Under the pieces are notes generated by a model. That model searched no databases. It was not told the origin of the DNA and saw only the letters and a list, made by a program, of their open reading frames with translations. A program made the translations under genes and the position numbers. Source: an uncultured Porphyromonadaceae bacterium (GTDB taxonomy: Bacteria; Bacteroidota; Bacteroidia; Bacteroidales; Muribaculaceae). Taken from it: 62,492 nt of DNA. Shown here piece by piece: positions 40,230 to 48,346 of the stretch (within the stretch, counting starts at the first letter, position 1; each line of letters starts with the position of its first letter). Location of the stretch: NCBI GenBank assembly GCA_900547825.1, contig URII01000007.1:1-62492 (forward strand). Reading direction: 5' to 3'.

Positions 40230-41882
40230 ATGATCCGGCTTCCGTATATATTGATATTTGTGTTTCTGGTGCTCATAGGGTGCCGGGGTACGGGTGATTA
40301 TGGCAGGAAGCTTGCGGAGGTGGAAACCCTTATTGCAGACTCACCGGACTCGGCCATGGCTATAATTGCACAGGTGGATACCGTGATGTTGCCCGAACGG
40401 CAGAAGGATCGGCTTACGTTGCTTTCCGCATACACGTGTATTGTACACAATGAACCGGTCGATATGCCTGAATTAATGAGCCGGAGGGCAATGTCGGCCT
40501 TTGACGGTTCGTTTACGGCCGATGAGGTCAAGGCTCTGATAATAAAATCGGTCAATGCCAAGTCGGAGAATAATTCCGTGGGCAGGATCGAGTATCTGAA
40601 GGATGCTGAATTCATTGCTTTGCAGCTTGACTCCAAGTTTGACTTGGGTATAATATACCGTAATCTTGCTAATGTATACGAGCAGGGATTCAACGGCACG
40701 GTCAGCAAGTACTATGCCGATAAGGCTGTGGCTATGTTCCGCGAACTTGACTGTAAGAAGCAGCTGATGGAGGCCCGTATGGCCGTGGCGGGAGCGTTTT
40801 GTGCAAAGCGTGACTACAAGGGTGCACTTGATTCTTTATTGGCCATGAAGGATGAGGTGATGGCCAATGCATCCCATAGCTATAAGATTTTCTATCTTGA
40901 TTTTCTTGCAAGGGCTTATGATGAAAACGGCCGGTCGGCTGAGGCTGTGGATATATGGCACTCGATTGCCGGAAAACAGGAAATGACATCGAATACTCTC
41001 GCCCATTGGGCAAGGGCCTATTGGCACATGAATGAGCCGGATAGTGCCTACCGGCTCATACAAGAGGCAATCAAACTCCCGCACAATGCTACCGATGAAT
41101 ATCTTTGCAGGAATGTGGAATACAGCATACTTGAGAAGATGGGACGGCACCGGGAACTGGCGGCAGTAGACAGCCTGCGGAGCCGTGCCGCCAATCGTGT
41201 TTTTGATGAACGCAAATTGGAAGAGAGCAGCCTTGCCCTGAATCAGAAATATGATTCAGCCACACGGCAGGCGTGGCTTGACGCATCCATAGCCCGTTAC
41301 CGGACGCGTATGGCCGTGTTGGCAGTTATAATTACCATAGTAGTTGCAGCGTCGCTTTTGCTGTATTTCTGGAAACGGAACCAGTTGCTGAAAGTCCGGC
41401 ATGAAAACGACGTGTTGCGTATGCGGGCATTGTCGGATAATCTGTTTGAAAGCGATAGCCGTCATAAGGCAACTTCGTCTAAAATATCGGAATTGTTCCA
41501 GTCGAGATTTCATCTTATCGACGAACTGGCGGTGTCATGGTTCGAATGTAAGGAAACGGTCTCAGAACAGAAACGTATCTACAACAAGGTGAAGGAGTCC
41601 ATCAACAGTTTCAGTTCCGCTGAAGCCACGCAGGAGATAGAGGACGTGGTGAACAGCTGCAATGATAATCTCATGACGAGATTCCGTGAGGATTTCCCGA
41701 AACTGAGCAACGTTCAGTACAGGCTTGCCCTGTATCTGTTCTGTGGGTTGTCGTTGCAGTCGATAAGTGTGTTTACCGGCACTGAGTTGAGAAACATATA
41801 TGTGTACAAGTCGCGCCTGAAAGGAGTGATAACAAAAAGCGACTGTGTGCGGAAAGAGGAATATCTATCCTATTTCGGATGA
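40230..41882 (+). CDS. Membrane-spanning TPR protein with cytoplasmic HTH-like domain
   Basis: This 550-residue protein begins with a lipoprotein-type signal (LIGC, Cys18), followed by a TPR-like helical domain facing the periplasm (about 20-345). A single transmembrane helix (about 362-380) leads to a cytoplasmic coiled coil and a C-terminal region with FPKLSNVQYRLALYLFCGLS and RNIYVYKSRLKGVITKSD. That last part resembles the helix-turn-helix end of a group of Bacteroidales TPR sensors. It may carry a periplasmic signal to the chromosome without a kinase. The start at 40230 gives the best signal peptide. The S41 peptidase gene is 168 bases downstream with its own promoter. Confidence 0.75.
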   Translation: MIRLPYILIFVFLVLIGCRGTGDYGRKLAEVETLIADSPDSAMAIIAQVDTVMLPERQKDRLTLLSAYTCIVHNEPVDMPELMSRRAMSAFDGSFTADEVKALIIKSVNAKSENNSVGRIEYLKDAEFIALQLDSKFDLGIIYRNLANVYEQGFNGTVSKYYADKAVAMFRELDCKKQLMEARMAVAGAFCAKRDYKGALDSLLAMKDEVMANASHSYKIFYLDFLARAYDENGRSAEAVDIWHSIAGKQEMTSNTLAHWARAYWHMNEPDSAYRLIQEAIKLPHNATDEYLCRNVEYSILEKMGRHRELAAVDSLRSRAANRVFDERKLEESSLALNQKYDSATRQAWLDASIARYRTRMAVLAVIITIVVAASLLLYFWKRNQLLKVRHENDVLRMRALSDNLFESDSRHKATSSKISELFQSRFHLIDELAVSWFECKETVSEQKRIYNKVKESINSFSSAEATQEIEDVVNSCNDNLMTRFREDFPKLSNVQYRLALYLFCGLSLQSISVFTGTELRNIYVYKSRLKGVITKSDCVRKEEYLSYFG

Positions 41883-41970
41883 ATGGCACCCTTGTAGGGT
41901 GATGTTAGATTATTTTATATATCTATTTTGATTATCAGTATGTTATGGGGCGTGATGTAAGGTCGCGTAG

Positions 41971-42001
41971 TTTGATTTCTGTGTGCGAGTGATTAATTTT
42001 G
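41971..42001 (+). promoter_or_regulatory. Promoter of the S41 peptidase gene
   Basis: TTTG (41971-41974), a 19-base spacer and TAATTTTG (41994-42001). Leader about 46 bases. Confidence 0.75.
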
Positions 42002-42050
42002 CATACATAAGAATCAAAAATTATCACCATAATTATAAGGATATAATATT

Positions 42051-43331
42051 ATGCGACTACACTGTTTTACGTTAATGGCCGTTATGATCTGTTCATTGGC
42101 CGCTACTGCTAAAAATGATCTGACCCCAGTTCAGAAAGCCTCGATAGCGACACGGTTCGCTTCGGAAGTGAAATATAATTTTGCCGGATATGACAGGTTC
42201 GCCCAGGATTTCGACAGTATATGCCGGGCTGAACTTCCGTTGCTCGTTGCCACTGAATCGGACGAGGAGTTCGGTAGGAAACTCACACTTATGGCCAACC
42301 GTCTCAAGGACGGCCACACGTCAATAAGCTGGAGTGCGGATGTGGCTTATGCGCCTATAATGCAGAAGCGGATCGGCGACAAGGTTTTTGTTACCGGAGT
42401 CTATTCCGATCTGTATTCACAGAAAGGCGTAAGACGCGGCACTGAGATAGTGGCCATAGACGATATGCCGGTAATTGAGTACGGCGAGAAGTGTGTCATG
42501 CCATATATAGCCTCCTCTACGCCCCAGTGGGCACGGGCTTTCGCGTTCAATTCCATAAATCTTACCAAAGGGGAGCGTGGCAAACCTGTGAAACTGACTT
42601 TCCGCAACGGCAAAGAGAAGCCGTTTGATATAACCGACAACCGCCAGTCGCCCTGGAACACGGTCAATATCGATGACAAGCCGAGGTTTGAACTGTTGGC
42701 GGGAAACATCGGCCTGCTTACGCTCCCAAGCTTCCGTTATATGTGGAAGGATGACGCGGAGCTTCTTAGCCTGTATAAGGATAAGATAATGCCTACTGAC
42801 GGATTGATTGTTGACATTCGTGAGAACACCGGCGGCAACAGCCGGATAGGAGATATATACATGCAGCTTATAGCCACCGACACTATTCCGCAGGGTGAAT
42901 GGCTTACTCCTAAATATCAGGCTGCGTATGCCGCATGGGGAAAGCCGTGGGAGTGTGACACAATCCAAAGCCAGCCTGTAATGCCTTTCTGGATGATGAC
43001 GGACGAGATACCCAGGTATGACAAGCCTGTTGTGCTTCTCGTGTCAGGCATGACATTTTCGGCTGCGGAGAATTTCACCGCCCTTTTCCGCAATGCCCGG
43101 CGAGGCAAGATTATAGGAACACCTACCGGCGGCAGCACCGGCCAACCCATGACTGTGGACTTAGGCTGGGGCTACTATGGACGTATCTGTACCCGTAATG
43201 AGAAATTGGCCGACGGCACGGAATTTATAGGCAAAGGCATACAGCCCGACATCGTGATTGAGGAAACCGAAGGCGTGTTCGCCGGGAAAGACAATGTGAT
43301 AGAAGCAGCTTTGAAAGAGCTTAAACAATAG
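42051..43331 (+). CDS. Exported S41 family peptidase
   Basis: This 426-residue protein has a signal peptide (MRLHCFTLMAVMICSLAATA) and an S41 serine-peptidase fold. A PDZ-like part lies around residues 100-150 (TGVYSDLYSQKGVRRGTEIV and IDDMPVIEYG). The catalytic domain has GLIVDIRENTGGNSRIGD and VLLVSGMTFSAAENFTALFR, where the Ser in the SAAEN region is the expected nucleophile. TPTGGSTGQP follows. C-terminal-processing-type peptidases clear or process envelope proteins. It has its own promoter and a following hairpin; the TPR regulator gene is its upstream neighbour. Confidence 0.87.
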   Translation: MRLHCFTLMAVMICSLAATAKNDLTPVQKASIATRFASEVKYNFAGYDRFAQDFDSICRAELPLLVATESDEEFGRKLTLMANRLKDGHTSISWSADVAYAPIMQKRIGDKVFVTGVYSDLYSQKGVRRGTEIVAIDDMPVIEYGEKCVMPYIASSTPQWARAFAFNSINLTKGERGKPVKLTFRNGKEKPFDITDNRQSPWNTVNIDDKPRFELLAGNIGLLTLPSFRYMWKDDAELLSLYKDKIMPTDGLIVDIRENTGGNSRIGDIYMQLIATDTIPQGEWLTPKYQAAYAAWGKPWECDTIQSQPVMPFWMMTDEIPRYDKPVVLLVSGMTFSAAENFTALFRNARRGKIIGTPTGGSTGQPMTVDLGWGYYGRICTRNEKLADGTEFIGKGIQPDIVIEETEGVFAGKDNVIEAALKELKQ

Positions 43332-43363
43332 ACATAATATTAACAGCTGACTGATTCTTTGTG

Positions 43364-43389
43364 CTGTCCGTTTCTTCGGGAACGGACAG
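43364..43389 (+). terminator. Hairpin after the S41 peptidase gene
   Basis: A 9-bp stem (43364-43372 with 43381-43389) with an 8-base loop lies 32 bases past the stop codon. No clear T run follows. Confidence 0.6.
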
Positions 43390-43461
43390 TTGCGTCTATG
43401 TAGGATATTCACTACCTTTGACTTCGTCTTAGATACTCATGCACGGCAAAGCTCAAATAAA

Positions 43462-43494
43462 TTTGGCTTTGCACTCGACTTATTCGTATATTTG
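43462..43494 (+). promoter_or_regulatory. Promoter of the rRNA methyltransferase gene, leaderless
   Basis: TTTG (43462-43465), a 21-base spacer and TATATTTG (43487-43494). The -7 box ends only 4 bases before the ATG at 43499, so the mRNA is predicted to start at or next to the start codon. Confidence 0.75.
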
Positions 43495-43498
43495 CATT

Positions 43499-44275
43499 AT
43501 GGAACTGACTAATGCTATGCGCCGTATGGTGGCATCGCTTGATTCGCCGCGTGTACGTCACCAAGAGGGGTTGTTTAAGGCCGAAGGGACTAAATGTGTT
43601 CTTGAGACGTTGCCTTATTTCCGCCTGGAATCTCTTTTTGCAACTGACGGCTGGCTTTCCTGTGCAGAACTTCCGGTATCTGTACGGGCCAAGGTTGTGA
43701 AAGTGGCCCGTAAGGATATAGAGCGTATGAGTTCGCTTTCATGTGCTCCAGATGTTATTGCCGTTTACAGGATTCCGGAACATACACTGTTACCGGAGTC
43801 GCTTTGCGGGAAGCTTTCGCTTGCGCTTGACACCATACAGGATCCGGGCAATCTCGGCACCATAATGCGAACGGCCGACTGGATGGGGGTTGACACCCTG
43901 ATCTGTTCTCACGACACGGTGGATGTATACAATCCCAAAGTGGTGCAGTCAACAATGGGGGCCATAGCGAGGGTGAAGGTCCATTATGTGGATCTTTCTG
44001 ATGTGCTGGGCGCTTTGGCGGGTCAGTTGCCTGTTATAGGTACGTTTCTTGACGGTTCGGATATATACGCGTCCCGGCTGCCCGAAAACGGAATTATTGT
44101 GATAGGAAATGAGGGACGCGGAATTTCAGAAGCTGTGGAGCGATATGTGGATATGCGTCTCACTATTCCATCCTATCCGCCTCATAGAATGAAAGTGGAA
44201 TCACTGAATGCGGCAATGGCCACAGGTATAGTGCTGGCGGAATTTCGCCGCAGGATGATTCAGATTCATAAATGA
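43499..44275 (+). CDS. SpoU/TrmH-type RNA 2'-O-methyltransferase
   Basis: This 258-residue SPOUT methyltransferase probably modifies a ribose in 23S rRNA or tRNA with S-adenosylmethionine. An N-terminal substrate-binding domain (about 1-95) is followed by the knot motifs ALDTIQDPGNLGTIMRTADW, VIGNEGRGIS and KVESLNAAMATGIVLAEFRR. The start at 43499 places 24 residues before GLFKAEGTK, about the number I recall in related proteins, and falls right after the promoter; the longer frame from 43439 is rejected. The third motif has SLNAA rather than the commoner SLNVS. It is followed by radA after 15 bases. Confidence 0.9.
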   Translation: MELTNAMRRMVASLDSPRVRHQEGLFKAEGTKCVLETLPYFRLESLFATDGWLSCAELPVSVRAKVVKVARKDIERMSSLSCAPDVIAVYRIPEHTLLPESLCGKLSLALDTIQDPGNLGTIMRTADWMGVDTLICSHDTVDVYNPKVVQSTMGAIARVKVHYVDLSDVLGALAGQLPVIGTFLDGSDIYASRLPENGIIVIGNEGRGISEAVERYVDMRLTIPSYPPHRMKVESLNAAMATGIVLAEFRRRMIQIHK

Positions 44276-44290
44276 CAACAACACACAGAT

Positions 44291-45667
44291 ATGGCTAAAA
44301 CCAATAAAATAAAAACCGCATGGTTCTGTAAGTCCTGTGGGGCCGAGTTCCCAAAATGGGAGGGGCGGTGCCGAGAGTGCGGTGAATGGAACACACTGGT
44401 TGAGGAACGGGTGGCGCCTAAAACTGCAAAAGCCCCGCTTGCTTCGGCAGGCACTCTGCGAAGCCGTCCTGTCAGGGTTTCCGAGATACCTGTAAGCAGC
44501 GAGAAGAGGATCCCTATGCCGTCGGGCGAGCTTAACAGGGTGCTCGGCGGTGGATTGGTGGCCGGTTCGATAGTGCTGATAGGCGGAGAACCCGGCATAG
44601 GAAAATCAACGCTTGTGTTGCAGAACGTTCTGGCCATCCAGAGCAGGAGGGTGCTTTATGTGTCGGGTGAGGAAAGTGCCGCACAGCTGAAGATGCGGGC
44701 TGAACGGCTACAGCGCCTCAGCGACCATTGCTTCATTGTGTGTGAGACTTCGCTTGAGGCCATCATGGATCATATCGAAGCTATCAAGCCGGAACTGCTT
44801 GTGGTGGATTCAATACAGACAATAGCCTCGGAGGCTATAGAATCCTCAGCCGGCAGTGTGAGTCAGGTACGTGAATGTGCGGCCGCGTTGCTGCGTTATG
44901 CCAAGACTTCGGGAGTGCCGGTGCTTCTTATCGGCCATATAACCAAGGAGGGCAGCATCGCCGGACCTAAGGTGCTGGAGCATATAGTCGACGCTGTATT
45001 GCAGTTTGAAGGTGACAAGCATTATATGTACCGTATACTCCGGTCGATCAAGAACCGCTTCGGCAGCACGGCTGAACTCGGAATTTACGAAATGTGCCAG
45101 CGTGGACTGCGTGAGGTTGAGAATCCCTCGGAGATGCTTGTGACCCAAAACGGTGGAGAGCCTCTTTCAGGAATGGCGGTGGGTATAACTCTTGAAGGTA
45201 TACGTCCATTCCTTATCGAGGCACAGGCATTGGTGTCGACGGCGGCCTACGGCACACCGCAACGCACTGTTACCGGCTTTGACGGCAAGCGGATGAACAT
45301 GCTTCTTGCGGTGCTTGAAAAGCGTGTGGGTTTCCGCCTTGCGCAGAAGGATGTGTTTCTGAATATAGCCGGAGGCATTAAAGTCAACGATCCGGCACTT
45401 GACCTTGCTGTTGTGTCGGCTATATTGTCGAGCAACGTGGATATGCCTCTGCCTGCGGGGGTGTGCATGGCCGGTGAGGTAGGGCTTTCAGGCGAGATAC
45501 GTCCGGTGGCACGGATGGAACAGCGGTTGCTGGAGGCCCAGAAATTAGGCATGCACACAATAATCATGCCGCGCGGCAATCTAAAGGGATTCGACCGCAA
45601 AGGATTGAAAATAACCATAGTGGAGGTTTCAAAAGTTGAAGAAGCCTGCAAAGCATTGTTCACATGA
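44291..45667 (+). CDS. radA: DNA repair protein RadA
   Basis: RadA (Sms) processes recombination intermediates and drives branch migration. The 458-residue protein has the N-terminal C4 zinc finger CKSCGAEFPKWEGRCRECGE, Walker A GGEPGIGKSTLVLQ near residue 98, the RadA-specific KNRFGSTAELGIYEM near residue 253, and a C-terminal Lon-like domain with AGEVGLSGEIRPVARMEQRL. Its stop overlaps the start of an acyltransferase gene by 4 bases. The upstream methyltransferase gene is 15 bases away, so the two are probably in one transcript. Confidence 0.97.
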   Translation: MAKTNKIKTAWFCKSCGAEFPKWEGRCRECGEWNTLVEERVAPKTAKAPLASAGTLRSRPVRVSEIPVSSEKRIPMPSGELNRVLGGGLVAGSIVLIGGEPGIGKSTLVLQNVLAIQSRRVLYVSGEESAAQLKMRAERLQRLSDHCFIVCETSLEAIMDHIEAIKPELLVVDSIQTIASEAIESSAGSVSQVRECAAALLRYAKTSGVPVLLIGHITKEGSIAGPKVLEHIVDAVLQFEGDKHYMYRILRSIKNRFGSTAELGIYEMCQRGLREVENPSEMLVTQNGGEPLSGMAVGITLEGIRPFLIEAQALVSTAAYGTPQRTVTGFDGKRMNMLLAVLEKRVGFRLAQKDVFLNIAGGIKVNDPALDLAVVSAILSSNVDMPLPAGVCMAGEVGLSGEIRPVARMEQRLLEAQKLGMHTIIMPRGNLKGFDRKGLKITIVEVSKVEEACKALFT

Positions 45668-46701
45668 GCGTTATGTATAGTAACAGGATATTGAACCGGG
45701 ATTCGTCGATGGAGGCATTGCGTATAATTGCAATGTCAATGATATTGATAGATCATTTCTTTTATCATGTGTTGGATGTCAATCAAAGGCAAGATCCTGC
45801 TATGGCACCGATAATGCTGGTAATTGCCGGAGTTAACATTTTTGTGATGATTTCGGGATATTTCGGCATAAAGCTGCGATGGCGTAGCGTATTGTCGCTT
45901 GGCATTACTGTGCTATTTTTCAATATACTCAATGTGATTATGTGTATTGCCTGGGGTGTAAGTCTACCGGTAAGATCCATAATCAGGATGCTGGTATTCC
46001 CGTTTTCAGGAACCCCATATTGGTTTATTCAGGTATACTTTGTGCTAATGATGACAGCGCCGCTTATTAATATGGGATTAAAGCATATGAGTAGTGCTCA
46101 GTTGAGAACCACGGCGGTGCTGCTTGCTGTAGTGAGTGTGTGGAGCGGACATATTGGGGAGAATGTAGTAAACCCAAGCGGATATAACTATATCCAATTT
46201 ATGTTTATGTATGTTATTGGATATCTCATACGTTTTGAGCATGAAATGTTTAATCGTTGGAAGCAATGGAGCCTTTTTGCCTTTCTTATTATGTCCGCTA
46301 TAAGTATAATGTTATTTGCCGTAGGCAAACACTACAATATATTATGGAATAGACTGCTTCACTACAACTCAATATCGGTGATTGTAGCTGCAATTGCATT
46401 GGTTGTTTATTTCTCGAATTTGAGATTCTGTTCGGTCACTGTCAATAGGTTGGCGGCGTGTGCGTTAGGGTGTTATATGCTTCAGGATGGATATTTTGGG
46501 AGTTATGCGTTTTATCAATGGCAGCAGTATTTTGTGGCAACGCATAGCTTCCTTTGCTCAGCTGGGATGTTCGTTTTGACGTTTATAGCTATTTGGATTC
46601 TATCATTTTGTCTGACATGGTTTAAGGATCTCTGGGCACCGTGGCTTGTAAATAGGATTGTATCTGCAATTCCGGCAAAACTCAAGCGGGAGATATGGTA
46701 G
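45664..46701 (+). CDS. Acyltransferase-3 family membrane protein
   Basis: This 345-residue integral membrane protein has about ten transmembrane helices. It belongs to the acyltransferase-3 (OafA/WcjF-like) group, with the early motif NRDSSMEALRIIAMSMILID and HFFYHV. Such enzymes O-acetylate or O-acylate surface sugars. The gene is visibly more AT-rich than radA on one side, which hints at later acquisition. Its ATG overlaps the radA stop; a second ATG 9 bases further in is possible. Its stop overlaps the next gene by 7 bases. The target glycan is unknown. Confidence 0.85.
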   Translation: MSVMYSNRILNRDSSMEALRIIAMSMILIDHFFYHVLDVNQRQDPAMAPIMLVIAGVNIFVMISGYFGIKLRWRSVLSLGITVLFFNILNVIMCIAWGVSLPVRSIIRMLVFPFSGTPYWFIQVYFVLMMTAPLINMGLKHMSSAQLRTTAVLLAVVSVWSGHIGENVVNPSGYNYIQFMFMYVIGYLIRFEHEMFNRWKQWSLFAFLIMSAISIMLFAVGKHYNILWNRLLHYNSISVIVAAIALVVYFSNLRFCSVTVNRLAACALGCYMLQDGYFGSYAFYQWQQYFVATHSFLCSAGMFVLTFIAIWILSFCLTWFKDLWAPWLVNRIVSAIPAKLKREIW

Positions 46702-47129
46702 AGCGGGAGGATGACAGCTTAGTGGTGACCGGGACGTTCCGCACACCTATGCGGGTGATTCTTATGCCGTTGTTGATCAAAGCTGTGCGAAGACTGGCCT
46801 GGTGGCTGGTGCTGCCTCCCGTGGGGTTTCTTGTGGCCGGGCTGCTGCTCCATGATGTAAGGTGGATGCTTGTGGCCTTGATAGTGTCGTTTCTTGTTCT
46901 GCCTATGGTAATGACATTTGTATATTTCAATTATACGCTGTCACCTAAAGTGGCCAAAGGGGTTCTGCCCCGTCATTTTATAATCAGGAAAGGCCATTTC
47001 GTGACTGTGGTTTACGACGAATGGCCTGAAAAAGAAGGCTATAATCCGCCTGCCGACGAGATTATAGCCTGGAATAGGATCACAGAACTTCGCCGCGAAG
47101 GCGATTACTGGATATTGAGTTACGATTAA
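46695..47129 (+). CDS. Small membrane protein, YcxB-like, function unknown
   Basis: This 144-residue protein has two adjacent transmembrane helices (about residues 30-70: LAWWLVLPPVGFLVAGLLLH and MLVALIVSFLVLPMVMTFVY) between a short N-terminal strand and a C-terminal hydrophilic domain ending in ITELRREGDYWILSYD. This layout resembles YcxB-like proteins, for which no function is known. It overlaps the acyltransferase gene by 7 bases on the same strand and the convergent FKBP gene by 4 bases. Confidence 0.72.
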   Translation: MVEREDDSLVVTGTFRTPMRVILMPLLIKAVRRLAWWLVLPPVGFLVAGLLLHDVRWMLVALIVSFLVLPMVMTFVYFNYTLSPKVAKGVLPRHFIIRKGHFVTVVYDEWPEKEGYNPPADEIIAWNRITELRREGDYWILSYD

Positions 47130-47698
47130 CGGGGTGCCGGCACTTCGTATGACACTATATCCACAAATTTCATGTCGAAAATCAATGTGGAATTGGCGGG
47201 TACTTTGCCTGTGGCTGTCGTATTGTAAGCTTGTTGGGCCGGAATGACGAGCTCCACACTGTCGCCGGGGTGCATGTTTGACAGGGCGATCTGCCATCCT
47301 GCTATCACGTTGGATAATGATGTGCGGAATATGCTGTCGCCATAGGTTGTGGCGAGGTAAGATGAGTCGAATGCAACATCATTTATCAGGTGTCCGCGGT
47401 ATTTCACATCCACAGTGCTTGTCAGCATGGGTGAGGGGAGGCCTGTGGTGCCCCGTGTGTAATAGTGTATGAGAACCGAGGCGTTTTCGTCCCATTGAGG
47501 TATTATATGCTCATAATAGGGCGTGCCGTCGGCATTTTTGCGTTCAAGTTGTTCGGCATAGTAATCCATGTTCTGGCGCTGCCATTCTTCATCGGTCTTA
47601 TATTTGTCATCATTGTCGTCGAGCGAGCATGACACGAGTGAAACGGCAGGAGCGCATAGAGCCATAGCCATTAGGATACCGAATGTATTTCTCTTCAT
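47126..47698 (-). CDS. FKBP-type peptidyl-prolyl isomerase lipoprotein
   Basis: This 190-residue predicted lipoprotein has the lipobox LVSC (Cys24), an acidic helical linker (DDNDDKYKTDEEWQRQ) and a C-terminal FKBP domain with SVLIHYYTRGT-type strand, NVIAGWQIALSNMHPGDSVE and VIPAQQAYN. It is an envelope folding catalyst. The tail NSTLIFDMKFVDIVSYEV closes the fold. It is preceded by lemA (27-base gap) on the same strand, so the two are probably co-transcribed. Confidence 0.9.
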   Translation of the reverse strand: MKRNTFGILMAMALCAPAVSLVSCSLDDNDDKYKTDEEWQRQNMDYYAEQLERKNADGTPYYEHIIPQWDENASVLIHYYTRGTTGLPSPMLTSTVDVKYRGHLINDVAFDSSYLATTYGDSIFRTSLSNVIAGWQIALSNMHPGDSVELVIPAQQAYNTTATGKVPANSTLIFDMKFVDIVSYEVPAPR

Positions 47699-47725
47699 TG
47701 TGGGAGATATTGTCAGTGGATGAGG

Positions 47726-48301
47726 TTAAAAGCTTACTTCCGGAGCTTTCGATGCACCTTCTTCGGCCTTGAATTGCGGTTTCGGAGTAAAACCGAACCA
47801 CGAGGCATAGATGGTGGTGGGGAATTTCTTTATAGCTATGTTATAGGTGTTCACAGCCTCGGTAAACCGGCTGCGGGCCGTGGCTATGCGGTTCTCGGTG
47901 CCTTCAAGCTGTGCCTGGAGATCACGGAAATTTTCGTTGGCTTTCAGATCCGGATAAGCTTCCGAAACAGCGAGCAGGCTTTTGAGTGCACCTGTAAGCT
48001 GGTTCTGCGCATTCTGGAATTTAGCGAGATTTTCCTCTGTGAGATCTCCGGCCTCTATTGTCACCGACGTGGCGGCTGCCCTTGCTTTGGTAACGTTTTC
48101 AAGAGTTGAACTTTCGTGGGTGGCATATCCTTTTACGGTGTTGACCAAATTTGGGATCAGGTCAGCACGGCGCTGATACTGGTTTTCCACTTCGGCCCAC
48201 TGCTGGTCAACGTTCTGCTGTTTTTCGACAAGGGAGTTGTAGTTGCACGACGAAAGCGCGACGGCGCATCCGAGAGCTATGATTATGTTTCTGAGTCGCA
48301 T
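47726..48301 (-). CDS. lemA: LemA family protein
   Basis: This 191-residue protein has a short lipoprotein-like signal (LSSC, Cys19) and the LemA helical core: VEKQQNVDQQWAEVENQYQR, then RADLIPNLVNTVKGYATHES and NFRDLQAQLEGTENRIATAR with the tail RFTEAVNTYNIAIKKFPTTI. LemA-family proteins are exported helical bundles of uncertain function. In many genomes lemA is next to a TPM-domain protein gene; here that neighbour is absent, and an FKBP lipoprotein gene follows instead. Confidence 0.93.
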   Translation of the reverse strand: MRLRNIIIALGCAVALSSCNYNSLVEKQQNVDQQWAEVENQYQRRADLIPNLVNTVKGYATHESSTLENVTKARAAATSVTIEAGDLTEENLAKFQNAQNQLTGALKSLLAVSEAYPDLKANENFRDLQAQLEGTENRIATARSRFTEAVNTYNIAIKKFPTTIYASWFGFTPKPQFKAEEGASKAPEVSF

Positions 48302-48346
48302 AGTGGTAAAGAGTATTTGACAAAATTATATTCTATGTTGATGGTG

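Noticed and set aside
43439..43498. Upstream extension of the rRNA methyltransferase
   Set aside because: The extension covers the promoter and is not family-like.
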